Origin: Maridesulfovibrio hydrothermalis AM13 = DSM 14728
GTDB taxonomy: Bacteria > Desulfobacterota > Desulfovibrionia > Desulfovibrionales > Desulfovibrionaceae
Reading direction: 5' to 3'
DNA: 64,000 bases
Assembly: GCF_000331025.1 (NCBI RefSeq)
Contig: NC_020055.1
Span: forward strand, 1,954,370-2,018,369
Part shown: in pieces, positions 1 through 8,545 of the stretch
Position numbering within the stretch: the stretch's first letter is position 1
Layout: every line of letters starts with the position of its first letter
Translations under genes and position numbers: made by a program
Notes under the pieces: model-generated
Database searches by the model: none
Told to the model about the DNA's origin: nothing
Seen by the model: the letters and a program-made list of their open reading frames with translations, nothing else

Positions 1-1320
1 GGTGAAAACACTGACCTTGATGTTCTGGTCATTGAAAAAGGGAAATCATCCCTCAAGCGTAACTGTCCAATAACCGGTGATCAGGAATGCATTAAATGCA
101 AGCCCTGTAATATTTTGTCCGGTGTTGGCGGAGCAGGGCTTTTTTCCGACGGAAAGCTTAATTATATTCATAAACTCGGCAAGACTGATCTGACTCAGTT
201 TATGCCCGTATCAGAGGCGAAAGCCCTCATCGACGAAACTGAAGAGATCTTCAACCGCTTTAACATGGACGGGAAAGTTTTTCCGACCGATATGGAAGCG
301 GCTAAGAATATTAGAAAGGATGCCCTTAAAAATGGAATTGATCTTCTGCTTATTAAGCAGAAGCATCTAGGCAGCGACAATCTGCCCGGCCATATTGCGG
401 CTATGGCAGAGTACTGCAAAAACAAAGGCATTACCTTTCAGACCAATGAGAATGTTAAAGATATCCTTATTGAAAATGGTGAACTTACCGGCGTTATCAC
501 CAGCAAAGGTGAGTACAAGGCTAAGAATGTAATTCTTGCACCCGGCCGCGTCGGGGCTGAGTGGATGGGAGCAGTTGCTAAAAGGCATGATCTTGCCATC
601 ACCCAGCGTGGAATTGAAGTCGGTGTGCGTGTAGAGGTGCATGCAGATATCATGCGTGATCTCTGTGATATTATTTATGATCCTACCTTTTTTATCCGCA
701 CCAACACTTATGATGATCAGGTTCGCACTTTCTGCACTAATCAGGGCGGATTTATTGCACTTGAAAACTATCAGGATTTTATCTGTGTAAACGGACATGC
801 CTATATGGATAAAAAGTCTGAGAACACAAATTTCGCATTCCTTTCCAAGGTTGTGCTCGAAGAACCTGTGACGGATAATCAGGCTTACGGTGAATCCATA
901 GGCAAACTGGCAACCATCATCGGTGGCGGAAAACCTATTCTTCAGCGTTTCGGTGATCTCAAAAGAGGCCGCCGTTCTACATGGAACAGGGTTCGAAACA
1001 GCTTTATCGAGCCGACTATGAAAAATGTTACCTGCGGTGACATAGCTATGGCACTTCCTGAACGTATTGTCCGTAACCTTGTGGAAGGTTTGGAAAAGCT
1101 CAACGAAGTCGTCCCCGGAGTTTCGAACGAGGAAACATTACTCTATGCACCTGAAATCAAGTTCTTCTCCACTCAGGTTGAAACAAGCAATGTTCTTGAA
1201 ACAGCTCTTGAAGGATTGTTTGTCGCTGGTGACGGTCCCGGTGTGGCTGGAAATATAGTCTCCGCATCTGCTACCGGTATCATCCCTGCTAAAGAGATTG
1301 CCCGCAGAGCACAGAAGTAG
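1..1320 (+). CDS. FAD-dependent dehydrogenase (COG2509-like), 5' truncated by window edge
   Basis: The open frame runs from base 1 (G-E-N-T-D-L-D-V-L) to the TAG at 1320, so the gene begins before the window and the N-terminal dinucleotide-binding GxGxxG is missing. Visible are the end of the Rossmann beta-2 strand (VLVIEKG), a Cys-rich stretch (CPITGDQECIKCKPC, about residues 22-36), the GVGGAGLFSDGKL segment typical of this family, and a C-terminal FAD-binding segment (LFVAGDGPGVAGNIVSASA). These match the uncharacterised FAD-dependent dehydrogenases of COG2509. The substrate is unknown. The Cys cluster could bind a metal or take part in redox, which is inference. The gene is followed by a strong terminator, so it ends its transcription unit. 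Confidence 0.8.
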   Translation, partial: GENTDLDVLVIEKGKSSLKRNCPITGDQECIKCKPCNILSGVGGAGLFSDGKLNYIHKLGKTDLTQFMPVSEAKALIDETEEIFNRFNMDGKVFPTDMEAAKNIRKDALKNGIDLLLIKQKHLGSDNLPGHIAAMAEYCKNKGITFQTNENVKDILIENGELTGVITSKGEYKAKNVILAPGRVGAEWMGAVAKRHDLAITQRGIEVGVRVEVHADIMRDLCDIIYDPTFFIRTNTYDDQVRTFCTNQGGFIALENYQDFICVNGHAYMDKKSENTNFAFLSKVVLEEPVTDNQAYGESIGKLATIIGGGKPILQRFGDLKRGRRSTWNRVRNSFIEPTMKNVTCGDIAMALPERIVRNLVEGLEKLNEVVPGVSNEETLLYAPEIKFFSTQVETSNVLETALEGLFVAGDGPGVAGNIVSASATGIIPAKEIARRAQK

Positions 1321-1347
1321 ACAGCTAAGTTTTTTTTGAATTGCTTT

Positions 1348-1381
1348 AAAGTCCGCTGGATATGTTCCGGCGGACTTTTTT
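1348..1381 (+). terminator. Intrinsic terminator after the FAD dehydrogenase
   Basis: An inverted repeat (AGTCCGCTGGA / TTCCGGCGGACT, one G-T pair, short loop) is followed directly by a T-run. It lies 30 nt after the stop codon. Confidence 0.85.
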
Positions 1382-1502
1382 GTTGCCTTTGTTAAATCAA
1401 GTGTGTTTTGCGTATTGTTGTAATGACACATAATGATAAAGTATGTTAACTGCTTGAACTGTACTGTGCTGTAGTCTTTTATTTTAACATAAGAAGGGTG
1501 AC

Positions 1503-2909
1503 ATGGTCAGCGAGTCTTCTGAGAGTAAACAGTCCGCCAGTGTGATTTTTGTTCTGCTGATTTCCGCAGCCGCTGCACTGGGCGGTTTTCTTTTTGGATT
1601 TGATACCGCTGTGATCAACGGGGCTGTTGTTGCTCTTGGTGATCATTTTAATGTCGGGCCTGTTCTGGTCGGGCTGTCGGTTTCGCTGGCTCTGATCGGT
1701 TCAGCTGTGGGGGCACTGGCTTCGGGGTTTGTTTCTGAAAAGTATGGGCGCATCAGGCCCATGCTGCTTGCCGCTGTGTTGTTTACGGTCAGTGGTATCG
1801 GGGCCGGATTTCCTTTTACAGTCTGGGATTTTATTTTCTGGCGTTTCTTAGGCGGTGTGGGGATTGGACTGGCCAGTGCCATTACTCCTGCTTATATTGC
1901 TGAAATTTCTCCTGCCGAATTACGCGGGCGGTTCGGGTCGCTGCAACAGCTGGCTATTGTTACCGGAATATTTGTGGCTATGCTTAGCAACTATATGATG
2001 GTTGATTTTGCCGGAGGTTCTGCGGCTATGGACCTCTGGCTGGGCTTTGAAGCATGGCGCTGGATGTTTTGGGCCGAAGTTCCGCCCGCTTTGCTGTATG
2101 GTTTTGCAGCCTTGATGATTCCAGAATCTCCGCGTTATTTGATCGGAACCGGACGGGAAAAAGAGGCTGAAACTATTTTGGCTAAAGTGCTTGGGGAAAG
2201 CGTTCTGGAGAAGATTGAGGAAATCAAAGTAACCCTTGCGGTTGAGGGGAAGGCTTCATTTGCTGCTGTCAGAGGAAGTAAAGGATTAAAAACGGTTGTC
2301 TGGCTTGGGTTGGGGTTGTCGGTTCTACAGCAGTTTGTAGGGATTAATGTAATCTTTTATTATGGAAGCATGCTCTGGCGCAGTGTCGGTTTTTCTGAGC
2401 AGAATTCATTGTGGATTACAGTAATTACCGGAGTTGTAAATATAGTTACCACGCTGGTTGCGATAGCATTTATCGACCGTGTGGGGCGTAAGCCGCTGCT
2501 GCTGGTCGGTTCTGCCGGAATGCTTATCACTTTGGGAATTCTGGCTTATCTGTTCGGTCATGCCGCGGGTGGCAGTGCGGATCATCCTGTTTTAAGCGGT
2601 GCGTCTGCTACGGCGGCACTTATTTCGGCGAATTTGTATGTATTTTGTTTTGGTTTTTCGTGGGGGCCTGTTGTCTGGGTGCTGCTTGGCGAAATGTTCA
2701 ATAATCGCATGCGGGCATCAGCTCTCGCGCTTGGCGCAGGTGCGCAATGGATAGCAAATTTTGTGGTCTCGGCTTCTTTTCCCTCTTTAGTTAACTGGGC
2801 TGGACTGGGTATTACTTATTCTATCTATGCTTTTTTTGCGGCAGTCTCTTTTTTCTTTGTGCTGTTTCTGGTTAAGGAAACAAGAGGAAGGGAGCTGGAG
2901 GATATGTAA
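1503..2909 (+). CDS. MFS sugar porter (sugar:H+ symporter family)
   Basis: A 468-residue, very hydrophobic protein with about 12 predicted membrane segments. It carries the sugar-porter (TC 2.A.1.1, Sugar_tr) signatures: GGFLFGFDTAVINGA in TM1, PESPRYLIGTGREKEA before the central loop, QQFVGINVIFYY in TM7, DRVGRKPLLLVGS after TM8, and KETRGRELE (PETKG-like) at the C-terminus. These are shared by XylE, GalP, AraE and GlcP, so uptake of a monosaccharide such as glucose or xylose driven by a proton or sodium gradient is expected; the exact sugar cannot be told. ATG at 1503 follows an AGAAGGG ribosome site. The gene stands alone between a terminator and the sigma-54 activator promoter. Confidence 0.88.
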   Translation: MVSESSESKQSASVIFVLLISAAAALGGFLFGFDTAVINGAVVALGDHFNVGPVLVGLSVSLALIGSAVGALASGFVSEKYGRIRPMLLAAVLFTVSGIGAGFPFTVWDFIFWRFLGGVGIGLASAITPAYIAEISPAELRGRFGSLQQLAIVTGIFVAMLSNYMMVDFAGGSAAMDLWLGFEAWRWMFWAEVPPALLYGFAALMIPESPRYLIGTGREKEAETILAKVLGESVLEKIEEIKVTLAVEGKASFAAVRGSKGLKTVVWLGLGLSVLQQFVGINVIFYYGSMLWRSVGFSEQNSLWITVITGVVNIVTTLVAIAFIDRVGRKPLLLVGSAGMLITLGILAYLFGHAAGGSADHPVLSGASATAALISANLYVFCFGFSWGPVVWVLLGEMFNNRMRASALALGAGAQWIANFVVSASFPSLVNWAGLGITYSIYAFFAAVSFFFVLFLVKETRGRELEDM

Positions 2910-3010
2910 TAGCGTCGGTGTTTAAAGTTTATTTGAATTTGTATTTCTGCGTGTTTTTATTAATATTTTATAATAAAATATAACTTGTATATTGACTTTG
3001 CGTCATTTCA

Positions 3011-3039
3011 TTGACAGTGAATGTGTAGAGTTTTTATAT
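3011..3039 (+). promoter_or_regulatory. Sigma-70 type promoter for the sigma-54 activator gene
   Basis: TTGACA (3011-3016), a 17-bp spacer and TTATAT (3034-3039) form a near-consensus housekeeping promoter about 80 bp before the ATG at 3118, in an AT-rich region. Found by eye; no transcript data. Confidence 0.6.
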
Positions 3040-3117
3040 ATTATATGATGTCAAGGCTCTTATCATGTGGAATGGCTTATTAAAGTTCTCCCCGTTTAGA
3101 ATAATTCTGGAGGCTGG

Positions 3118-4134
3118 ATGGCTCTTAATCTTTGTGGAATAATCGAAAACAGCCTTGCTCTTACGCAGGTCTTCACAGTACTTGCGAAGGTCGCTCCTAC
3201 TGACAGTACCGTGCTGGTAACCGGGGAATCCGGCACAGGGAAGGAGCTGCTTGTAAGGGCGCTTCATCACAATAGCAATCGTAAGGATAAGCCGTTTGTC
3301 CCGGTGAATTGCGGAGCTATTCCTAAAGATCTGCTTGAGTCGGAACTTTTCGGGCACGAGAAGGGGGCTTTTACCCATGCTGTGCGTTCGCGTCCGGGGC
3401 GTTTTGAACTTGCAGACGGGGGCACCATCTTTCTTGATGAAATAGGGGAGATGGAATTAAGCCTGCAGGTTAAAATTCTGCGAGTTTTGCAGGAAAAGGA
3501 AATTGAGCGGGTCGGCGGAACATCTATCAAGAAAGTTGATGTACGTATTGTCGCTGCAACCAACCGCGATCTTGAAGCTGAGGTTGCAGCAGGCCGTTTC
3601 CGTGAGGATCTTTTTTATCGTCTTAATGTAATTCCCATGCATCTTCCGGCCCTGCGTGATCGTGGCGGAGATGTGCTTATGCTGGCAAAGCATTTTTTAA
3701 ATCGTTTTTGCGAAAATAAGGATGTCGAAGCTTTAAAGATCAGCAGTGAAGCTGCCGATATGATGGTATCTTACACATGGCCCGGCAATGTCCGCGAGCT
3801 TGAAAATTTCATGGAACGGATGTGCATCCTTTGTGATGAGGATGAAATCGTTCCCGATGATCTGCCCGAAAAAATTTGGAAAGATGTGGGCAAGGAACCG
3901 AAAAAGAAGGTTGCTGAGCTTATGCAGCCTGTCGGTTTCAGTTGGCCTACACTTGAGGATATGAGCGAGCAGGGCGCAGACGGGCTTAAGGATTTTCTGG
4001 AGAAAATTGAGGACCGGATTCTTGTTGAAGCTTTGCAGAAGGCCGGTGGCGTAAAAAATAAAGCCGCCGAAATGCTCGGAGTTAAGCGGACTACGCTTAT
4101 TGAAAAGATCAAGAAGAGGAAGCTGGACGTATAG
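3118..4134 (+). CDS. Sigma-54-dependent transcriptional activator (bEBP) without a sensory domain
   Basis: 338 residues: an AAA+ sigma-54 interaction domain (about residues 5-240) directly at the N-terminus, a linker, and a C-terminal Fis-type helix-turn-helix (about 297-336, with [18 protein letters not shown]). Walker A is GESGTGKE (36-43), Walker B FLDEIG (105-110), and the arginine-rich sensor region [12 protein letters not shown] is present. The sigma-54-contacting loop reads GAFTHA (83-88), not the usual GAFTGA. No receiver, GAF or PAS domain precedes the AAA+ domain, as in PspF or HrpR/S types, so activity may be set by a partner protein or by expression level (inference). The ATG has a GGAGG-like site (CTGGAGG). 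The next gene, the exported TPR protein, follows 37 nt later and may be its target or partner. Confidence 0.9.
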   Translation: MALNLCGIIENSLALTQVFTVLAKVAPTDSTVLVTGESGTGKELLVRALHHNSNRKDKPFVPVNCGAIPKDLLESELFGHEKGAFTHAVRSRPGRFELADGGTIFLDEIGEMELSLQVKILRVLQEKEIERVGGTSIKKVDVRIVAATNRDLEAEVAAGRFREDLFYRLNVIPMHLPALRDRGGDVLMLAKHFLNRFCENKDVEALKISSEAADMMVSYTWPGNVRELENFMERMCILCDEDEIVPDDLPEKIWKDVGKEPKKKVAELMQPVGFSWPTLEDMSEQGADGLKDFLEKIEDRILVEALQKAGGVKNKAAEMLGVKRTTLIEKIKKRKLDV

Positions 4135-4160
4135 TTTTTTTAATTGTGTTTATGAGGGGT

Positions 4161-4176
4161 AGGCAAGAATATTGCA
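4161..4176 (+). promoter_or_regulatory. Possible sigma-54 -24/-12 element at the start of the TPR gene
   Basis: AGGCAAG-AATA-TTGCA has GG and GC exactly 10 bp apart and differs from TGGCACG-N4-TTGCA at two positions. It overlaps the proposed TTG start at 4172, so if used the mRNA would start downstream of that codon. It may be chance. Confidence 0.22.
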
Positions 4177-7100
4177 ACGATACCTGATTGTGACGATCAG
4201 CCGATTTACCGGAGTCTTCCGGACTCTCATTCTGGCGGCCTTAATCTGGTTCGCCTGCCCTCTTCCGGGTCATGCCATGGAGTATTTTATTGATACCAAG
4301 GCTGACATGGACACCATTCGTCTTGTCTTTGACCAGAAAAACTTATCCGGCACAGTGCGGCGGACCGGCCGTAATCAAGTCACCATTTCTTTTCCTGAAA
4401 ATTCACTTAAAAATGAGAAGGCTCCGACTCCGGCGCCCCTGTCTTCACTGCGTATAGTACGCTCCATTACGAAGGGAGCAAGTTCTATAACGATTGGAAC
4501 TAAGCTTACAGGTTTCGGATTTATCCGTATTCCTGCCGGTAATGGCAAAATGCTGATCCAATTTTTCCGAGATCCTATCGGTTCCAAATGGCGTTCCCCT
4601 GCTGAAAAAGCGGCGCGTGAAGCAGCCCGTAAAAAAGCTGCCCGTAAAAAAGCAGCGCAAAAACGTGCTGCGCAGAAAAAAGCGGATGCGGCCAAAAAAG
4701 CTGCGGTCAAAAAAGCTGAATCAAAGCCGGCCCCGAAACAAGATCCTAAGCCGGTCGTCAGAAAACAGACGCAGGAGCCTCCGGTTATAAGTGAAGTGGA
4801 TCTTCCCGACAGTGAAGAATCATCTGTTTTGCGGGAGGAGCTTAAAGAGGCACAGGAAATTAAAAATCCGGTTAAGCAGGTTGCTCCGGTGAGGCGACCT
4901 TTTTATTCTGTCCCTTATACTTATCGTGCTCCGGTTGCCAATGTCGGCCCGGGGGAAGCTCAAGCTGTTGATACTTCCATTCCCCCTGCAAGGGCTGGCG
5001 GAAATTTCAGTGCTGTTTCCGGTGGAACTGCTGTTGATAAGCAGGAAGCCGGCGCAGGTGCAGTTCCCTCTATTCCTCAGGCAGACAACGTTGTCAGCGG
5101 CAGTGCCCGCAGGCAGATTATACCTCCTGCTTCTCCTCAGCCCCGGGGAGCTGTGTCCGGTAAAATAACACCCCCTAAGCCCATTGAAACACCTGAGGAG
5201 AGTTCTGTTTCTGGCTCCGTCTCACCACCGCAGGTTTCCGAAGCGGGAGCGACCGGTCAGGTTATTCCGCCAGAACCGCAGGGGGGCGGGCAGGCTTCAG
5301 GACAAATTTCACCTCCTGATTCCGGTGCATCAGGTCAGGTTTCTCCGCCTCCGCAGAACGAAGATTCATTTGAAGCCGGGGAGTTCCCTGCTGAAGAAGG
5401 CGTAGCAGATGAATTAAGTGAATTCGGGGAAGAAGAATATTATGACAGTAACGGAACTGAAGAGTCAGAAGATTTAGCTGTCGAAGATGACGCCTCAGAT
5501 GCCTACCCCGTTGATGACGGTGGACAACTTGAGGGTGAGGAGGGAGCTGAAGGGGCAGAGGGCGGAAAAGAGATGACCCTTGAGGAAAAACTGAAGATTG
5601 CCAACGGTATTCTTCTTGCCTCCGAGGGTGCTCTTGAAGATGGGGAAACTCAGGCTGCCGTTGATGGTTTTAAAGAAATTTCTCTCCTTCCCTATGCTCC
5701 TCCTGAGATGCGTTTGCGTGCCTTATACGGTAAAGCTGAAGCTTTGACCGAGCTTCACCGTGAAGATCTTGCCGGTAATTTCGGTGAAGTTGCAAGCGCA
5801 TGGATGGAAGCTATGAATGCCGATACCAAAGCACCGAATGTGCCTATGGCTCTGCTTAATCTGGGGCTTTTGAACCTTAAAGTCGGCAACATGCCGGAAG
5901 CTAAGGCATATTTTAATCTGCTCAAATCTCAATATCCCAATGATCCCAATATTCCGTATATAAGTTACTACTGGGGTGAATATTATCTGGGGATGGAGGA
6001 GTATGAAAAGGCGGCAGATCAGTTTCAATATCTTGTCCAGATGTATCCGGACAGCAAGGTTGTCCGTGATGCTGCCCTAGGTCTTGCCAAGGCTCTGGAT
6101 AAACTAGGCTATGACGAGCAGGCATATCAAATTATTGACTATATTGATAAACGCTGGCCGCGTTTTTATATTGAAGATTTAGGTTTTCTGCTCATGGCAG
6201 CCAATACACAGAACAGGCTTGGCAAGCGTGATGATGCTCTGGAGAATTACTGGGCGTATTATAACCTTTCCCCTGAAGCCAAAGAAGCGGATATTGTTCT
6301 GGCCCGTATCGGTGATATTTATTTGAAAGAGGGCAAGAAACCAGCTGCTAAGCAGATTTATGAAAAGGCTGCTAAAGACTTTCCTGAAGAAGAGGGCGGT
6401 CTTGTCTCCATGATGCGTCTGGCTGAAGAAGGTATTTATGATGACCCCAGCATGAATGAAATGGATAAGGTCTTTGACCGTCCATATAATCTCAGGCCGC
6501 AGAAGATTTATACCTTGATTACTGAAAAGCATCCTGACAGTCCGCTTGCTCCGCTTGCGCAGCTTAAGCTGGGCATGTGGTATTACTGGAACAAGAAATA
6601 CGGCGACTGCCTTAGTGCTGTTCAGGATTTTCTTAAGAAATATCCCAGAAGTTCGTTAAGTGAAAAGGCCAGCGAACTGGGAACCAAAGTTTTTGATAGA
6701 GCTGTTCCTGAACTGGTCAAAGATGAGAATTACGGACGGGTAATCAACTATTGGAATAATTACGCTAAGAAGAATAACGAGGGCAAAGATGTAAGCGATG
6801 AAACCAGAATGGGCGTTGCCTTAAGTTTTGCTAAAAAAGAGCAACCGGAAAAGGCCCTTGAACTGATTGATCGTTATCTGCAAGACGAGGAAGTGCCTAA
6901 ATATTCCGCTATGGCACTTGACATGGCTCTTGGTATCTATGTTGACGAGCAGGCCTGGAGTAAGGTTACAGAGCTTGTTGATCGTGCTAAAATCAAGTGG
7001 AAACTTGATCCGAGGCAGCAGGTGCAGATAGAGTATGCAGAGGCTATGGCTTTTGAAAACTTAGGCGAAACAGAGCAGAGTACTCCGCTTTGGGCAGGTC

Positions 7101-7564
7101 TGGCGGCGAATCTTCTTTTACCTGAATCTTCGCGGGCATACGCTATGTACTATATGGCAAAGTCCTCCATGAAGAAGAAGGAGCTGAAAAAAGTTTTTAT
7201 CTATGCGCAGGAGGCTCTTGCCATGCTTTTAGAAACCGGAGGCGACCGCGAAAAGATCAAAGACTGCATTTTGATGACAATCTTTGCAGCGGAGAGTTCC
7301 GGAAGGTATCGTGAAGCTCTTAAGTGGGCTGCGGAATATGATAAATACATACCCGTATCGGATTCGGAATGGGCTTCATCGCGTTTCAGACTGGCTCAAC
7401 TGTATGAAAAAGCCGGTGCTATAAGCGAGTGGAAAAAGTTGATGGAAGAAGTAGCAGAGAAAAGTTCTGATGATTTATATGGGAGGCTTGCAAAGTCTGC
7501 TCTTGAAACACACAAGATCGAGCAGGAAGCTTCAAAATTTGAACCCGCCCCCATTTTTCAATAA
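4172..7564 (+). CDS. Large exported TPR-repeat protein with AMIN-like N-terminus and proline-rich spacer
   Basis: 1130 residues. A signal peptide or membrane anchor (LILAALIWFACPLPGHA, cleavage likely after residue 35) precedes a beta-rich region (36-125) resembling AMIN-type peptidoglycan- or machine-binding domains. Then come an Ala/Lys-rich helical stretch (about 145-190), a Pro-rich region with repeated S/T-G-x-I/V-x-P-P units (about 285-395), an acidic segment (395-470) and at least ten TPR-like helical repeats to the C-terminus. The layout resembles FimV or Tol/Pal-associated scaffold proteins that span the periplasm. The start is uncertain: TTG 4172 has GAGGGG 13 nt upstream and GTG 4190 is an alternative; both keep the signal peptide. 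It lies downstream of the sigma-54 activator and 16 nt before the MEMO gene. A scaffold role is inference; substrate and partners are unknown. Confidence 0.8.
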   Translation: MQRYLIVTISRFTGVFRTLILAALIWFACPLPGHAMEYFIDTKADMDTIRLVFDQKNLSGTVRRTGRNQVTISFPENSLKNEKAPTPAPLSSLRIVRSITKGASSITIGTKLTGFGFIRIPAGNGKMLIQFFRDPIGSKWRSPAEKAAREAARKKAARKKAAQKRAAQKKADAAKKAAVKKAESKPAPKQDPKPVVRKQTQEPPVISEVDLPDSEESSVLREELKEAQEIKNPVKQVAPVRRPFYSVPYTYRAPVANVGPGEAQAVDTSIPPARAGGNFSAVSGGTAVDKQEAGAGAVPSIPQADNVVSGSARRQIIPPASPQPRGAVSGKITPPKPIETPEESSVSGSVSPPQVSEAGATGQVIPPEPQGGGQASGQISPPDSGASGQVSPPPQNEDSFEAGEFPAEEGVADELSEFGEEEYYDSNGTEESEDLAVEDDASDAYPVDDGGQLEGEEGAEGAEGGKEMTLEEKLKIANGILLASEGALEDGETQAAVDGFKEISLLPYAPPEMRLRALYGKAEALTELHREDLAGNFGEVASAWMEAMNADTKAPNVPMALLNLGLLNLKVGNMPEAKAYFNLLKSQYPNDPNIPYISYYWGEYYLGMEEYEKAADQFQYLVQMYPDSKVVRDAALGLAKALDKLGYDEQAYQIIDYIDKRWPRFYIEDLGFLLMAANTQNRLGKRDDALENYWAYYNLSPEAKEADIVLARIGDIYLKEGKKPAAKQIYEKAAKDFPEEEGGLVSMMRLAEEGIYDDPSMNEMDKVFDRPYNLRPQKIYTLITEKHPDSPLAPLAQLKLGMWYYWNKKYGDCLSAVQDFLKKYPRSSLSEKASELGTKVFDRAVPELVKDENYGRVINYWNNYAKKNNEGKDVSDETRMGVALSFAKKEQPEKALELIDRYLQDEEVPKYSAMALDMALGIYVDEQAWSKVTELVDRAKIKWKLDPRQQVQIEYAEAMAFENLGETEQSTPLWAGLAANLLLPESSRAYAMYYMAKSSMKKKELKKVFIYAQEALAMLLETGGDREKIKDCILMTIFAAESSGRYREALKWAAEYDKYIPVSDSEWASSRFRLAQLYEKAGAISEWKKLMEEVAEKSSDDLYGRLAKSALETHKIEQEASKFEPAPIFQ

Positions 7565-7580
7565 TCAAAGGTAGGTATAG

Positions 7581-8393
7581 ATGAATAGGAAGCCCGTTGT
7601 TGCCGGACGTTTTTACACGGATAATCCACAGCAATTGAAGCAGGAGCTTAAGCAGTTTATCGGACCGCTTAATAAAAAAGCAGCCGCGCCTTATGATAGG
7701 CTGGTTATGCTTCCCCATGCTGGATACATGTTTTCCGGCGAGCCATGCGGGAAGACATTGGCCGGAGCAAACCTCGCACCGACAATAATTCTTCTCGGGC
7801 CTAATCATACCGGACTCGGATCGCCTCTGTCTGTCTGGGATTGCGGCAGCTGGGAATTTCCCGGCGGTAAACTCGATGTTGATGAAGACCTTGCGCAACA
7901 GTTAATTGATAGTGGAACCGGATTTGTTGAAAATCAGGCTGCTCATTCAAGGGAGCATTCCCTTGAAGTTATAGTCCCTTTTCTGCATTATCTGAATCCA
8001 GAGATACGGATAGTGCCAGTCTGCGTTTCTGAATCTGCGCCCAAAGTGCTCCACAAGGCCGGTGAAGCCATTGCGGATATAATTGATGCCTACTCTAAGC
8101 CGGTTTCAATAGTAGTAAGCTCAGATATGAGTCATTTTATTAAAGCTGATAAAGCCAAAAAAATGGATTCCATGGCACTGGAAGCAATTATCCGCATGGA
8201 CCCCGCTGACCTTTATTCCATAGTTTCATCCAATCAGATCAGTATGTGCGGAGTATTACCCATGACTATGGGCATGTACGCCGCCAAAAAGCTTGGTGCT
8301 AATGCCGGCCGGCTCATTGAGTATACCAATTCGGGTAAAGTTACCGGTGATTTTGAAAGCGTTGTCGCATATGCCGGAGTGGTTATTTCCTAG
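7581..8393 (+). CDS. amrB: MEMO-family protein (AmmeMemoRadiSam system protein B)
   Basis: 270 residues, the usual family length. Family signatures are clear: an N-terminal KPVVAGRFYTDNPQQL, LPHAGYMFSGE (metal-binding His), LLGPNHTG, the conserved SREHSLEVIVPFL, and SSDMSHF near residue 185. MEMO1 proteins adopt an extradiol-dioxygenase-like fold; in bacteria they often occur with an AMMECR1 protein and a radical SAM protein (the AmmeMemoRadiSam trio). The other two members are not beside it here, so the system may be split or incomplete. The biochemical role is unknown. ATG 7581 follows AAAGGTAGG, 16 nt after the TPR stop codon, suggesting co-transcription with that gene. Confidence 0.88.
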   Translation: MNRKPVVAGRFYTDNPQQLKQELKQFIGPLNKKAAAPYDRLVMLPHAGYMFSGEPCGKTLAGANLAPTIILLGPNHTGLGSPLSVWDCGSWEFPGGKLDVDEDLAQQLIDSGTGFVENQAAHSREHSLEVIVPFLHYLNPEIRIVPVCVSESAPKVLHKAGEAIADIIDAYSKPVSIVVSSDMSHFIKADKAKKMDSMALEAIIRMDPADLYSIVSSNQISMCGVLPMTMGMYAAKKLGANAGRLIEYTNSGKVTGDFESVVAYAGVVIS

Positions 8394-8545
8394 GTTACAT
8401 CTCGGTATCAGGTTCCTAAAGGGCCGCTGGAGCAATCTACCCCTTGCCAATCTTGTAAAGGGGCATTATTTGTACACGTCGGGTTGCGGTGGTGCGGCTT
8501 GACCTATGAAAATACGGCTCCATACGGGCAAAGGATATATTTATT

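Noticed and set aside
8394-8545. CCCCTT...AAGGGG hairpin in the gap before the hydantoinase gene
   Set aside because: Six-pair stem without a T-run; too weak to call a terminator or riboswitch.
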